From NCBI GenBank assembly GCA_024036415.1, contig JAMWET010000041.1, positions 347,501 to 411,500 on the forward strand: a stretch of DNA of 64,000 nt, written 5' to 3'. This document shows positions 34,635 to 45,808 of this stretch, one piece after another; the first letter of the stretch is position 1; each line of letters begins with the position of its first letter. Origin of the DNA: Prochilodus magdalenae. Its lineage: Eukaryota; Chordata; Actinopteri; Characiformes; Prochilodontidae. The notes beneath the pieces were generated by a model. That model was not told the origin of the DNA and made no database searches. It saw only the letters and a program-made list of their open reading frames with translations. The position numbers and the translations under genes are program-made.

Positions 34635-34857
34635 CGTTCCTGTCCAAGGGGAAACATGTATCTCCAAAACGGCACCTATACAGGAGAAAGTAAAACCCTT
34701 ATTTAGTTCTAATGAAAGTCAAAGGAACCAGATTTCTTTCCAAGCACATGTGGGTAATTTCTTTAAAAAATCCCCAGACAGTGTTAACAGCAGCTGCTGT
34801 GTTGAAATGATGCAGAAAAGTATAAATTGACAAAACTTTTTTTTTTTTGGACAGCGA
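34635..34857. mobile_element. Short inverted-repeat element (GTCCAATG family), copy 2, nested
   Basis: Left end TGTCCAAGGGGAAACATGTA + TCTCCA, right end TTTTGGACAGCG, with the same interior as the copy at 43.0 kb (for example GAAAGTCAAAGGAACCAGAT). It sits between the piggyBac left end and its transposase, so it inserted later, unless it was carried by the element. Confidence 0.7.
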
Positions 34858-34959
34858 CAATATAAGGGTTATATATAAAGGTTTGCACAGCAGGGTTTGA
34901 AACCATTTGTTTCTGTGACCTTGGAAAAGTTTTCTGTCAATGAGGTGTTTTCACATTTC

Positions 34960-36405
34960 TCCAACCTTGACAGTGACGTAGAGGAGAATGTGTCAGACAA
35001 GGGATGATGTTGAGGAGGATCCTGATTATGAGGCATCCTTCTCTGATGAAAAGGAGTAGTCAGTATTGCCCCTCAACCACCAGCAAAACACACTACCATC
35101 CAATAATGGGAAGTTATTACGGCCCGTCTCCCCACTTGAACATCAGGGTAGACTTAATGCCTTTATGGTCATCAAAATGATTCCAGGCCCCGTCAGATAC
35201 GCTGTCAGTCATGTCCAAGATATATAAAATCAGCATTTAAGCTCTTCATAACAGCATCAATCAAAAGGGATTTGAGACGACTACATTCAAGGGGAGGCAG
35301 GTGTGTGGGGACAGTTGGAAAGACTTGGATGTGACCCGCTTGCAAGCCTACATTCGGTTGCTCATGTTGCTTGTTTGAGTGTACAAGTCAAAAGGAGAAG
35401 CAACCGCAAGGCTTAGGGCTGCTAACACTGGAAGGGCAATATTTCCAGCTACCATCTCCTTAAACACAGTCCATGTTGGTACGCTGATGACAGAGAAACA
35501 AGGCAGGGCCGACGAGAGCGTGAGAAACTCGGAATATAGCAATACAGGATGTATGGGACAAGTGAGTTCAGTGATTATCCTTTCTTTACAATCCAGGCTC
35601 GTCACGTGACCGTGAATGAATGTCTGCTTGGATTTTGTGCCCGCTGTCCCTTCAGACAATACATGCCAAGCCAACCGGCCAAATACAGTTGCAAAATTTG
35701 GGCAGCAACTTATACACAGTCTAGCTATGCCTGAACTATGCAGGTGTACACTGGTATCTCTCTCTCTCACATCCATCCATCCTTCCCAGGGCAAGAGGGT
35801 GGTACTAGACATGGTTGAAGGACTGAACTCCTTTTGCCCTCACTGACGGAGCCAAAAAGAGGTCCTGCTGAGGAGCACTATGCACACAAGATGCTGACAG
35901 AAAACCACAAATGGTCTTGGACTACAACGAGACGAGGGAGGGGTTGATCTTTTGGACAAGGTCATGGCCACATACAGCTGCCTTCGCATGACTGCCCCTC
36001 GGCCCCTTGTGATTTTCTTCCGCATCACTGATGTGAGCTCCTACAATGCTTTTGCAACATGGAGTGAAATAAACAACTAATAAAACAGCGGGAAACTGTC
36101 TGAGGAGGACGTTCCTGGAGCAGCTGGGTGATGTGTTGGCGAAACTTCTCATATCAAGAGAAGACCGTGCCTTCCAAGAGCATCCACAGCTGCCGCAACT
36201 GTTGTGAAGGACGTCCAAACAGGGACACACACCCCAACCCCTCCAGTGGTTCAAACTGCAGGCAGGAACATGGCCACGGCTGTCCCAACAGAAATGACTC
36301 CAAGACCAGCTACTCCTGTGTGAAACGCACGAAACGCATCTACGAGGATCTCTCTGCACATCATGCGTACGGTAGTGCAGACAAAAGGCTGGAATGTACC
36401 TTCTG
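34960..36405 (+). pseudogene. piggyBac transposase relic (plus strand)
   Basis: Ordered matches to the DDE_Tnp_1_7 family, spread over three frames: VRYAVSHVQDI and an LQAYIRLLMLL segment (35180-35375), KGEATARLRAANTGRAIFP (35387-35443), VTVNECLLGFCARCPFRQYM (35605-35665) and PSQPAKYSCKIWAATYTQSS, then GKRVVLDMVEGL (about 35790-35826). Next comes a GVDLLDKVMATYSCLRMTAP segment (35941-35998) with TDVSSYNAFATWSEIN. The Cys-rich tail CPNRNDSKTSYSCVKRTKR (36280-36340) follows. Stops and frameshifts throughout make it non-functional. Confidence 0.82.
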
Positions 36406-36931
36406 GTGACCTGAGGGGAGAATCAGGTGCTGTTCCTATCCTGACTAATTCATTTCAATGAGAAAGCAGCTTTGTTTATTACTCATACACATACATATTC
36501 CTGTACAGTAGCATAGAACAGTCCCTGACGATGCTCAAATATGCTTTTATAGGTGCACTGTAAATAAAGAACAGTTGTGTTTCTCACTCATGGTCTAAAT
36601 GCTCAAAGTTTTTCCAGGGCTCAAACTGACACCAAACAGTTACTGTTACTGTTTATGATAATAGAAATGTTTTTTTCATCCCAAATATTATAGATAACAA
36701 AAATAAGCACTTAAAAATAATATATAGCCTTTATAATATGAAGATTGCCATTTCCATATTTAGGATTTTCTGGCGTTTTATTTATTTTCTAAATGGTGAA
36801 TTTTTGAAAGGCTATTTAATTTATTATTAAAATTTGGATAACAATTTTAAACATAACTATTTTCTGAAGGTTTTGAAAGTGATGGCATCAATTGACCAAG
36901 ATAAAAAAGACCAAGGTAATAGGAGGGTTAA

Positions 36932-37258
36932 TTGCCCAATAAACACTGTCGTCTTGTTCTTCATATTTCCCCCTACATTTTTATCCACCACAGTACACGG
37001 CAGAATTCTGTCCATCAGGACGCAGCTATCTGGCAGGACCTGGGCACGTCATGTGTATTGCTTCAGCAGGTTCTGCTAAATCATTAGTGGAAGACCCATC
37101 ACAGGAATCACTCTAAAGTGTGACACCACTTTGGAAAAGGAAAAGTGTAATATATGTGGAAGGGTGATCTGTTGTAAAGTAGATTATGCCTCCCAAATGT
37201 GGTCCCCAGGTCCAAATGCCATATTAGCCAGCTCCACAAGCGCTAGCAAGGAGATCAG
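36932..37258. other. Spacer between piggyBac and L1, nothing recognised
   Basis: No coding or repeat structure supported. Confidence 0.4.
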
Positions 37259-38275
37259 AAGAATACATGTTAACTAACTCAAAAGGGCTAATTTCAAGAC
37301 TAACTGACATTATAACCTCTTAAGACTGACTGGGAAAAAGAATTAAGTATAAACATTGAAGATGAATCTTTGAACTGTGCTCTACAAAGAGTTAATCGTA
37401 GTATTTCTTGTGCCAAATTGGGTATAATACAGTTTAAAGTACTACATCGTGTACATTTGTCCAAGGCAAGATTAGCTAAAATGTATTCTAATGATGATAC
37501 CTTTTGTGATAGATGTCATAATACCACAGCCAATTTGACCCACATGTGCTGGTCTTGCCCTGCTTTAGCCAACTATTGGCTTTCCATTTTTCACTTCTTA
37601 TCAGAGTCTCTTAATGTGGATCTTCAGCCTAACCCATTAACCGCCATATCTGGCATATCTGATAGTAAAAGCCACAGAACAATCATTGCCTTTACATCCC
37701 TTCTTGCTCGCAGGAGAATTTTATTACATTGGGAATCAAAACACCCTCCAAAAGCATCTATGTGGCTCAGTGATCTGATGCAATTTATACAGTTGGAAAA
37801 AATTAAATATTCACTTAGGGGATCCAGGAACAAATTTTTAACTATTTGGGGACCAATTCTGACCTACATAGATAACATTAAATCTATAACTGACACTGAA
37901 TAGTGTTCTATGGGCCTTTCCAACTTTTATTTTATTTTATTTTATTATTTTTAATTAATCTAACATTTTTTTTCTTCAGTTTTAATTTTAGTTATTATTA
38001 TTATTGTTTCCTTTTCTTTTTTTCCCTTTCTCCTATTAATTATTAATTTCATGCCATATTTGAGTATTGCATTGTAAATCCTTTGGATGCTGGGGTGGGG
38101 AGGGGCTTGTTACGGGGTACAATATGTTGTATAGAAGGGGATAACTGGTTGGGTGGAGTATAATAATTGGGAAAGGGTATTACATTCATAAATGTAAAAA
38201 AAAATGGAAATATCCCATTGGTTTTACTTTGTAAATTGTACTGGTATACATTTCCACAATAAAAATGTGGAATGA

Positions 38276-38307
<32 letters not shown>

Positions 38308-38317
38308 TACATGTTAA
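37259..38317 (+). mobile_element. 5'-truncated L1 LINE with target-site duplication
   Basis: The 15-base AAGAATACATGTTAA at 37259-37273 is repeated exactly at 38303-38317, directly after an A-run of about 25 (38277-38302), the signature of L1 insertion. Inside, 37316-37903 is an open frame for the last 195 residues of ORF2: IIQFKVLHRVHLSKARLAKM, then CDRCHNTTANLTHMCWSCP, the Cys/His cluster at the end of L1 ORF2. It has no stop before its natural end, and the TSD is perfect, so the insertion appears fairly young. About 0.37 kb of 3' UTR follows. Reverse transcriptase and endonuclease domains are absent. Confidence 0.93.
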
Positions 38318-38344
38318 GCCTTTTATTTGGAATACTAAAATAAG

Positions 38345-38475
38345 GTAGCACAAGCCGGAACCGGGCAGGCGAAGCACAAGTGGGACCCGGGCAGCCGAAG
38401 CACAAGCGGGAGCAGTGTAACCGAAGCACAAGATGGACCTGGGTAGCTGAAGCACAAACAGGACCTGCATAGCAG
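38345..38475. repeat. Degenerate 25-bp tandem repeat
   Basis: About five units around CGAAGCACAAGNGGGACCNG at roughly 25-base spacing (GAAGCACAAG at about 38374, 38398, 38422; CTGAAGCACAAACAGGACCT at about 38447). It begins just after the L1 insertion. Confidence 0.75.
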
Positions 38476-39214
38476 AGTTTTCCAAGAACGTGAAAAAAAC
38501 GATAAAATACTGGGTGTCTCTGTTGATGAGTGGCAGGTAAGCCAAACGTTGCCACCATTTTCGGTACATTTTGGCTTTGAGCCAGATCAACAAGGGCATT
38601 TGCCAGACTTGGCAGCAGTACACATGCCTCAGGAGGAGGTACAACCTAAGGCCAGCAGTGACAGGTGGTACTCTCCAAGGCCTCTACAGCAACCAGAGTG
38701 AAGTACCAACATGACAGAACCACATTAGCACATTTCCACTACAACTATAAAACTGAAATATAGAGGCTACATGGCTCCTGATAAATGCACTACTTAAAAA
38801 CACTTGGATGCTTCTTTCTGACTTTCAGATACAATCTGGCACTAAAAGACGCCCTCTGTCTGGTCAGGGAAATGGATGGATAAACCTAGAGAGTTTTATG
38901 CAACCTTGCACTGCAGCTAACGCTCTGGTACCAGATACCGCACCTCCAGATTTCTTGTACAGTCATGCCTCAGTGGGTTGGAGCCATTTTGGTGGCATGT
39001 GGAGGACCAATGACATATTAGGCAGATGGTCATGTTTTAGCTTGTCTCTGTATACAGGCTGACAATTACTTACATACAAAAATACAACTTAAAATGGAGC
39101 TACACTGATTTTTTTAATTTTCATATTGCTCAATGTCTAAACTAAATCAGTCAGTGTGGTTTGATGGGAATGAAAGTAATTGGTACTCAAGTGTGACAGT
39201 AGTGCACGACCACA
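38476..39214. other. Intergenic, no feature recognised
   Basis: Short open frames without recognisable content. Confidence 0.4.
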
Positions 39215-39665
39215 AAGAGAAACAGGCTGCCTAATAAGTCACCTGTGACTGAAACGTACCTAATATCATGTAACACCTCCATGAGCATGAATGACAGCTG
39301 TGACTGGAATTGGCATGGACTGGACAAGTTCCTGGATGTAGGCCACATCAATGTTCAGCCTCTCATTCAGCAAAGAACTGCACAGTTGGGCCAGATTTGG
39401 TGGATGCCTTCCCAATTCTGAGGAGAGTTTCCTGTTGACTGGGATTTTAGCCACTGCAAAATCCCACACCTGCAAATTCAGATACCTCACACTATGGTCT
39501 TTAGAGCGCCCAAATGCAGTCACTACTTTTAGCCAGTCATTAACATCTGCTTTGGAGCCATTCTCCACACAGGGAACGAGACACTCACTGCACTGTAGCA
39601 GCTTTTCCCAATCTATGGATCGCATCACTCACACCCCACAGGGATTAATTGCCCCGTCATCCTCG
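39215..39665 (-). mobile_element. Tc1/mariner-like deletion derivative (third family), copy 1
   Basis: Minus-strand frame 39628-39266 joins an N-terminal segment (GSKADVNDWLKVVTAFGRSK + DHSVR) directly to the C-terminal tail (PPNLAQLCSSLLNERL; AYIQELVQSMPIPVTAVIHA). The catalytic centre is deleted. The same start and end occur in the relic at 53.4 kb, including the outer sequence CAGTCACAGGTGACTTATT. The frame stays open across the join, so a 120-residue fusion could be read, but it would lack the catalytic residues. Confidence 0.72.
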
Positions 39666-41877
39666 GTCAGCGCCATCTGCAGGAACCTGAAGTTATTGTG
39701 TTTTCGGAAGCTGCCAGGAATGCTGGCTTGTCCATTTATAATGATAGAACCTAAATCTCTAGCCCGCTCTGCTAAAGCTGCAATTGCTTACCACCTGCAA
39801 ATACCTCCATTACTGTTATTGTTATCATCATCATCATCATCAATGTATTAATAGTAATGATGATAATAATAATCAAGTAGCACCATTTGAATCAGTCTTC
39901 TCCATTCATTCCAGAAGCTTTTGTTATTACTTTGTAGAACACACAGCAAAAAGGCTTTTACCAAAAAAGAGGTTCCATGGCTTGCACCTAAAACAGAACA
40001 CCCTTTTAAAGAACCGTATACAAACAGGTGTTCAGCCATAGAAAAAAAAGCACTGAGCCATGCAAAGAACCACTGATGCATTCAAATGTCTCATCTTCAC
40101 ATTTCTATATATAACCCCCGCCTTTAATAAAGAAAGATTGTGGAATGGAAATGTAGCATTCGCATACTGTAAGGCTACACGTAAACACAGTCAAAATACC
40201 CAACACCAGTTTCAACCATTCACTCAAAGCGCCCAACAGGTTTCTCATTCCAGGTGATGTCACTGAGGGAGCAAATCAGTAACTGAATGTAGAGCAGCCG
40301 TGTCTGCGAGAGTGTGGAGAAAACATTCACCAAAAATGCTGAACAGATGAGAACTGAGGGAAAACAAAAAACAAAATAAGGAACGGGTTCAGCACACTAA
40401 ATATGATCATTATGATCACACATGGCCGGTGCAGTTTAGGCTGCACAATGAACACGGTTTTGTCGTACAAGCTAAACAGAAGTAACGGTTAAGGCTGTGA
40501 TGATAACCACATTACAGCAATACCACACAGTTGAGCTTCTTACAGTGATCACCTCAGTTTTATTATAATTCCTGTATTTTAATTTGCTGTTCAAAGTAGG
40601 ACTGCCCCCTCGAAGTCAGCAAGTCATATCTTCAGCCTAAACCGTTGATAAGTCGATAGAAGGGTTTTTTGTTTTGGTGAGTCAGTGTATATTAAAATAT
40701 CAGACTCAAACAGACATAAACTTTCAAAAATAAAAAGGTGAACATTTCAATGGAAAATTAAAAAGAAAGGAAAAGGAAAATCATTCATCTAGATTCTAAC
40801 TGGGTCATCTGGCATGCTAAAGCCATGACTGCACTAGTGGGTTTGGTTTACTGATAAGAGAACTGAGGTGGGTGGTTGGTAGGCTAGGCTAGTCGAGAAT
40901 TTTCTGCCAGAAGTGAAAGTTCATTCACCATTATTAATCACACCTGGCATCAAATTCCTACTGTACTGACAGATGAAGGATACCTGTCAGTGAGCTGAAG
41001 CATACTAGACTGTTACGTTTATCCAAAAGACTGACTTTTCTCTGCGTACATTTTAAACAATGTTATCTTCAGTGGTTTTCTGTGGCCTCATTGCTTCCTT
41101 GATTTCACACTGTAACCACAGAGTCATTTTATAGAGTATGCTGCAACAACGCAAGCAATACCTATAAACTCTAATTCACTTGTCAATGGGCCTTGGATAT
41201 CAACCACCAAAATCAGAGATACTGAAAATCAGAGACACTGCTTTAGTCCATACCCTTAAAACCCTCAGTAACAGTACATAACACTCTCGTGCTATAGTAA
41301 ACCTGGTTCCATCGAGTACAACAAACTGGTAGACCCAAACCACCTTTGCAAGTTAGACTGGAACAGGAAGACAAAGGACTGGAATTACACCAAGGCAGCT
41401 AGGAAAAGGGGTTTCTGTGGGAGACAGTTTCACCTATTAGCATGTACTTGGGGCTTTATAACTTTGCAGACCGTTTGCATGCACAAACAGCCACATGACA
41501 CAGTAAAGGACAAATCAGAAAATGACAAGAGCTCCTCTTTTACATGATTTGACAGGCTGTCATTTGGGTTGATTATATGGGTAAGGCCAGACGCTTACTT
41601 CACATAAGGATGTGAATACAGACATGAGGCTGTGCTTTGTAACATTCACAACATCATTTTACAGAGTATTTAAAGCAAAATAAATAAATTAATAAATAAA
41701 TAAATAAAATAATTACATTTTATGCATTAAAATAATTGGTTTTATGATAAATTAATGTAGGCATCATCTCTGCGCGAGGCGATGATCCAACTTGTTTCTG
41801 GTAGTGTGGAAGCTGGAATTTCAGTAACGAAACACACATTAAAAAAACTAAAATGAATAAAAGAGGCTATACACTGC
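39666..41877. other. Intergenic, 2.2 kb, no gene recognised
   Basis: Contains a (TCA)n run at 39826-39842 and an (AAT/AAAT)n run at 41681-41710. No coding exon or transposon end could be supported. Confidence 0.4.
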
Positions 41878-41901
41878 CCCCCTACACCAGTGCAGACGAC
41901 C

Positions 41902-41958
41902 ACCGCCCCCCCCACCCCCAAAAGCACCGCCCTCCACCCCCCACTGCCTCATCCCCCC
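41902..41958 (-). promoter_or_regulatory. G-rich tract with G-quadruplex potential
   Basis: The minus strand holds five G-runs of three or more in 57 bases (GGGGGG, GGGGGG, GGG, GGGGG, GGGGGGGG). It lies about 0.45 kb downstream (in the minus direction) of the splice donor in the first duplicated exon/promoter block, a frequent place for such tracts in vertebrate first introns. Confidence 0.6.
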
Positions 41959-42116
41959 TGAAATTACCCTCGCATTAACAAAAGATGTGAAAGTTGGCAG
42001 ACTCTCAAAGCGCATGCACGGACGGCGATTCAAAACAGTCACGTGATCAACCCTAAAGCTCAATCCCCGAGCGCTGCAGAATCGATCAAACCTACCAGCC
42101 AGTGAATAACAATCGG

Positions 42117-42828
42117 GGTGCAGGCCTCTGCATCCCTGTGCTGACCGTCAACCGCGTCGTGTTTCTGTCACCGCGGAGGAAAAACACTCCATGCTTTTTT
42201 TTTCTCCTCCACGAAAGTTGTTTTCATCACGTGGACGCAAATGACAGCGATAATCGAGCTCTCTGATTAATCTGTGCTCCGTCGCTCCTCTCCGCCCTGC
42301 TCAGGGACCCCTGACAGCCAGATAGTTAGCTCGGCTAGCCTAGCAAGGCTAAGCATTTGTCCAGCCGAAAATAACAAGCTGGCAAATAAAGGAGCAAGCG
42401 AACAAACGCTTACCTGGACCTTCACTACAGCCTCCAGACCACGGCGTTACCTAGCGAAGCTGCTTCAGACACCTGCTTCAGACAGCTGCTCAGTTTGGCT
42501 CAGCAGCCTCACATTGTTAGCGAGGAGCGGAGACGAGCCGAGCCGAGCAGAGCAGAGCCGAACACTGGACTGTACGGTTATGTGCTATCCGCTCTCTCGT
42601 CCTTCCCTGCTGTGGGTTGATCAGCAGCAGGCAGCCTGAGCGGGTTCTCTCTCCAGCTTTCACATGTCTTCAAAATAAAAGCACCAGATCGGAACCCGTG
42701 CGAGAGAAAAGGAGGCTAAATATATTAAAATGAATAAACGAGCTTTGTTTCCATCTGCTGTAATCATTCCTACTCAGGGCTAGAACGGTTCTGAAAAGGG
42801 TGCGCTCCGTTTACCTGTACCTGTTCTC
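42117..42828 (-). promoter_or_regulatory. Candidate promoter/first exon block, copy 1
   Basis: GC- and CG-rich block with a consensus donor on the minus strand, GGTCCAG/GTAAGCG (GT at 42413-42412). The next gene in that direction is the 1446-aa zinc-finger gene, whose coding exon starts with a strong acceptor at 32214, so this could be its non-coding first exon. The block is repeated at 45171-45808. It carries a short GAGCC/GAGCA array at 42525-42563 that is shorter in the second copy. No protein is encoded by either copy that I can recognise. Confidence 0.4.
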
Positions 42829-43034
42829 TTCTGTAGCACCAGGAGCGGAGCAACCTGTTTAAAGGGAGGGTCAGCGATACAGCTGGTCCAGGTCCACACT
42901 ATAGCTAGATCTCCACTACAGCTCAGTATATTAGAGAAACTGGTTACCAGATGAAAGACACTATAATGGCTTTCAGGTCCACTCAAAACAAAACAGAACA
43001 AGCAGGATCAGCCAGAAACTCGGACAGTACTGAT

Positions 43035-43280
43035 TTCACATACCCTCACTTAAAAACAAGTATCTCCAAAATAGCAACTTTACAGGAGAGGCCAAAGCCC
43101 AACTTAATTCTAATGCAAGTCAATGGAACCAGACTTTTTCCCAAAAGATCTTTGGGTCATTTCTGTTGATCCATTCATCATGAAATTCATGCACAGTGTA
43201 AACAGCAGGTCATGTGATTAAATGAGGCATAAAAGTGAAAATCGTCAAAAATGGAGATACATGTTCTTCATTGGACACGA
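43035..43280. mobile_element. Short inverted-repeat element (GTCCAATG family), copy 3
   Basis: AAAACAAGTATCTCCAAAAT at the left and AAAATGGAGATACATGTTCT + TCATTGGAC at the right, with the interior GCAAGTCAATGGAACCAGAC shared with the 34.6 kb copy. The outermost left bases are eroded. Confidence 0.65.
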
Positions 43281-43329
43281 TATGCAGCTTTTTGAATGCC
43301 AGGCAAAGAAGGGCTTGAAGAACTTGACA

Positions 43330-43762
43330 GGTAGTATGTACTGCTTCATTATCATCTGCCCCCTGTGTGTGGTATACAGTACAGTAACAAGTCTTGACCT
43401 ACAGTGTGGTATACTAATACAGTCACATGACCAGTTACCTCACATTTACCTCAGAGCTGTTATTACTGTATCCACCCCCAGTGGATACTCTAGTTTAGAG
43501 CTAGCTGCTGCTAACGCTGCTCAGCTCACCTGGAATATGGTTAGCCTAGCTGTTAGCTGCCCTCGGCTATTTCTCTAAAACTGATCCTCTAAAGAGAGTT
43601 CACTTTTTATTAATCTTCATATCTGTGTATTTTAACTTTCTGAGGCTCATTCTGACTGGAGTAGAACACCATCCGGGTATCTTCAGAGCACTACAGATTT
43701 ACAGTTTGGTGACATACTGCATACTACAGATATGAATGTAGTATTCCATTTTGAATACAGCC
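43330..43762. mobile_element. Non-autonomous inverted-repeat element, copy 2 (inverted)
   Basis: Reverse complement of much of 23.9-24.4 kb: GTGTGGTATACAGTACAG, ACCTCAGAGCTGTTATTACT, TTTCTCTAAAACTGATCCTC, and TATTCCATTTTGAATACAGC at the end. The left terminal repeat is lost; the right one remains. Copies lie 19 kb apart in opposite orientation. Confidence 0.75.
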
Positions 43763-44135
43763 AAATAATATCAAGAGCTTGTAAACTGCTGGTAGAGGAG
43801 TTAGACCATTTAGAGGCAGCTATATTCTGTGACAACACAACCACAGCTAACTGAGACAGCTAACTCTTTTCTTACTGATCAAATTACCGGCCTGGACTTC
43901 AGTTGTCAGTACATAATTGCAATATTCCAGTCACAACTGCTCGGAAAATTCACCAATCGATATTTTTCCCAAATCGTTCAGCTCCATTTTATTCCCAATA
44001 TATACATTTCCTTAAATAATCATGTGTGTTCTAATTATTAGTAGAATTACTAATTATACATCAAACTGGAAAGAGCTTACATTAGCCAGACACAACCATC
44101 GTCCTCTTCATCAGGTAAATCACCTGGTATTTCCA

Positions 44136-44770
44136 CTCACTGTTCATTTTATCATCTCCACTTACCCTGTATATGCACTTTGTGGTTCTACCAGTGCATC
44201 TGTTTCTCTGTATACTTTATCACCCTGTTCTTCAATAGTTAGGACCCCCACGGGACCACCACAGAGCAGGTATTATGTGGGTGGTGGATCATTCTCATCA
44301 CTCTGCAGTGACACTGACTGGTTGTAGTGGTGTGTTAGTGTGTGTTGTGCTGGTGTGAGTGGATCAGACACAGTAGTGTCACCAACCAACACTATCAGGC
44401 CAACAGTGTCCACTGATGAAGCACTAGAGGATGACCAACACTGCACTGTACAGCTGCAAATTAGTTATCATCTCTGACTGCACATATACAAGGTGGACCA
44501 ACGAGGTAGGAGTGTCTAATAGAATGGACAGTGAGTGGACACAGTGTGCACTGTTGTGCCTGATCCACACACACTAACACACCACAGCCATGTCACTGTC
44601 ACTGGAGGGCTGAGAATGAACCAACAGCCAGAGCATAATACCTGCTATGTGGTGGTCCTGAACAAGGTAACAGCGTATGCAGAGAATCAGATGGACTACA
44701 GTCTGTAACTGTAGGACTACAAAGTGAACCTGTATGGTAAGTGGAGCTGATATGGACAGTGACTGTAGAC
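44136..44770. mobile_element. Palindromic non-autonomous repeat, long copy
   Basis: Left part (CTCCACTTACCCTGTATATG, then GGACCACCACAGAGCAGG and ATTATGTGGGTGGTGGATC) is mirrored by the right part (AGAATGAACCAACAGCCAG, CCTGCTATGTGGTGGTCCTG, ATGGTAAGTGGAGCTGATAT). Arms of about 250 bp surround a unique centre (ACAAGGTGGACCAACGAGGT). Non-coding; abundant type in fish genomes as far as I know. A fragment lies at 1.6 kb. Confidence 0.8.
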
Positions 44771-45170
44771 ACAGCTGGCCACTGGGTGCATAGTGTGCAT
44801 CTTCCAGTTTAAGGTGTAGTGGGAGGCTTCTGGTTGTAATATCCAGATAAGCATATATGCATTACAGACACATAGTGTTTTTATTTATTGCTAGGTGCAA
44901 ATGAATATTATATTTGATAAGAATTTCTATGAATTCAAAATGTAAATTGTGAAGGTGGGTGTCAACCTTAGATCTCATTCTCCCACCTTTGTTTCAAATA
45001 CATATCCTGCCAGATATCCTGCTCATCTCCATATCAGACTTTCGGGGTCTGGTCCCTAGCCGGGGTCGCTTATGATGGCCCAGGTTATATGAGCTAACAG
45101 GAAATAACAGTGATATACGGGTCGCAGAAAACATCCCCAGTGCTGGACCCAGCTCAGCCTGGCCTGCTGG

Positions 45171-45808
45171 TGGTGCAGGCCTCCTATGCTCCCCAACACT
45201 GACCATCAACAGCATCGTGCTCGTGCCACAATGGAGGAAAGTACCACTTCATGCTCTTTTCATCATTTCACTTCATCCTCTGTTCCACTTGCACGAGCGC
45301 TACCACATCTGCACAAATCGGGGCTCTGTCGCTCCTCTGCCCTGCTCAGGGACCACTGTCAGCCAGATGGTTAGCTCGGCTAGCCTAGCAAGGCTAAGCA
45401 TCTGCCGAACCGAGAACAACACGCTGGTAATAAAGGAGCAAGCGAACAGACGCTTACCTGGACCGTCACCACCGCCTCCAGACGCAGGCGTTACCGAGCG
45501 GGGCTGCTTCAGACAGCTGCTCAGTTTGGCTCAGCAGCAGCCGCACAGTGTTAGTGAGGAGCGGAGCCGAGCACTGGACTGCACGGGTATGTGCTATCCG
45601 CTCTCTCGTCCTGTGGGTTGATCAGCAGCAGGCAGCGTTAGTGGGTTCTCTTCAAAATAAAAGCACCAGATCGGAACCCGTGCAAACTAAACCAGAGTTA
45701 AAGGACACTCCAGCTAAAAACCCAGCTGCATTTGTTGTAAACACTCCTACTCGGTGCCACAGCAGTACTGAAACACTGGGGGGCGCTCCAGGTACCTGTA
45801 CCTGCTCA
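45171..45808 (-). promoter_or_regulatory. Candidate promoter/first exon block, copy 2
   Basis: Aligns with 42117-42828 over nearly its whole length, for example GTTAGCTCGGCTAGCCTAGC, GGAGCAAGCGAACAGACGCT, ATGTGCTATCCGCTCTCTCG and AAAATAAAAGCACCAGATCG. The splice donor is kept (GGTCCAG/GTAAGCG, GT at 45457-45456). The two copies are direct repeats, 3.05 kb apart, with three mobile elements between them. Either may act as an alternative first exon for the same gene. Confidence 0.4.

Larger units (their letters stand above)
34188..36931 (+). mobile_element. piggyBac-type transposon, full length but decayed
   Basis: Flanked by TTAA on both sides (34188-34191 and 36928-36931), the target used by piggyBac. 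The left end reads TTAATACTGCCATTACCTTT + GGGGTTAAACTGACCCC; the inverse of the right end is TTAACCCTCCTATTACCTTG + GTC, a plausible match between eroded terminal repeats. The interior carries the transposase relic (34960-36405) and a nested short inverted-repeat element (34635-34857). Total about 2.74 kb. Confidence 0.8.
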
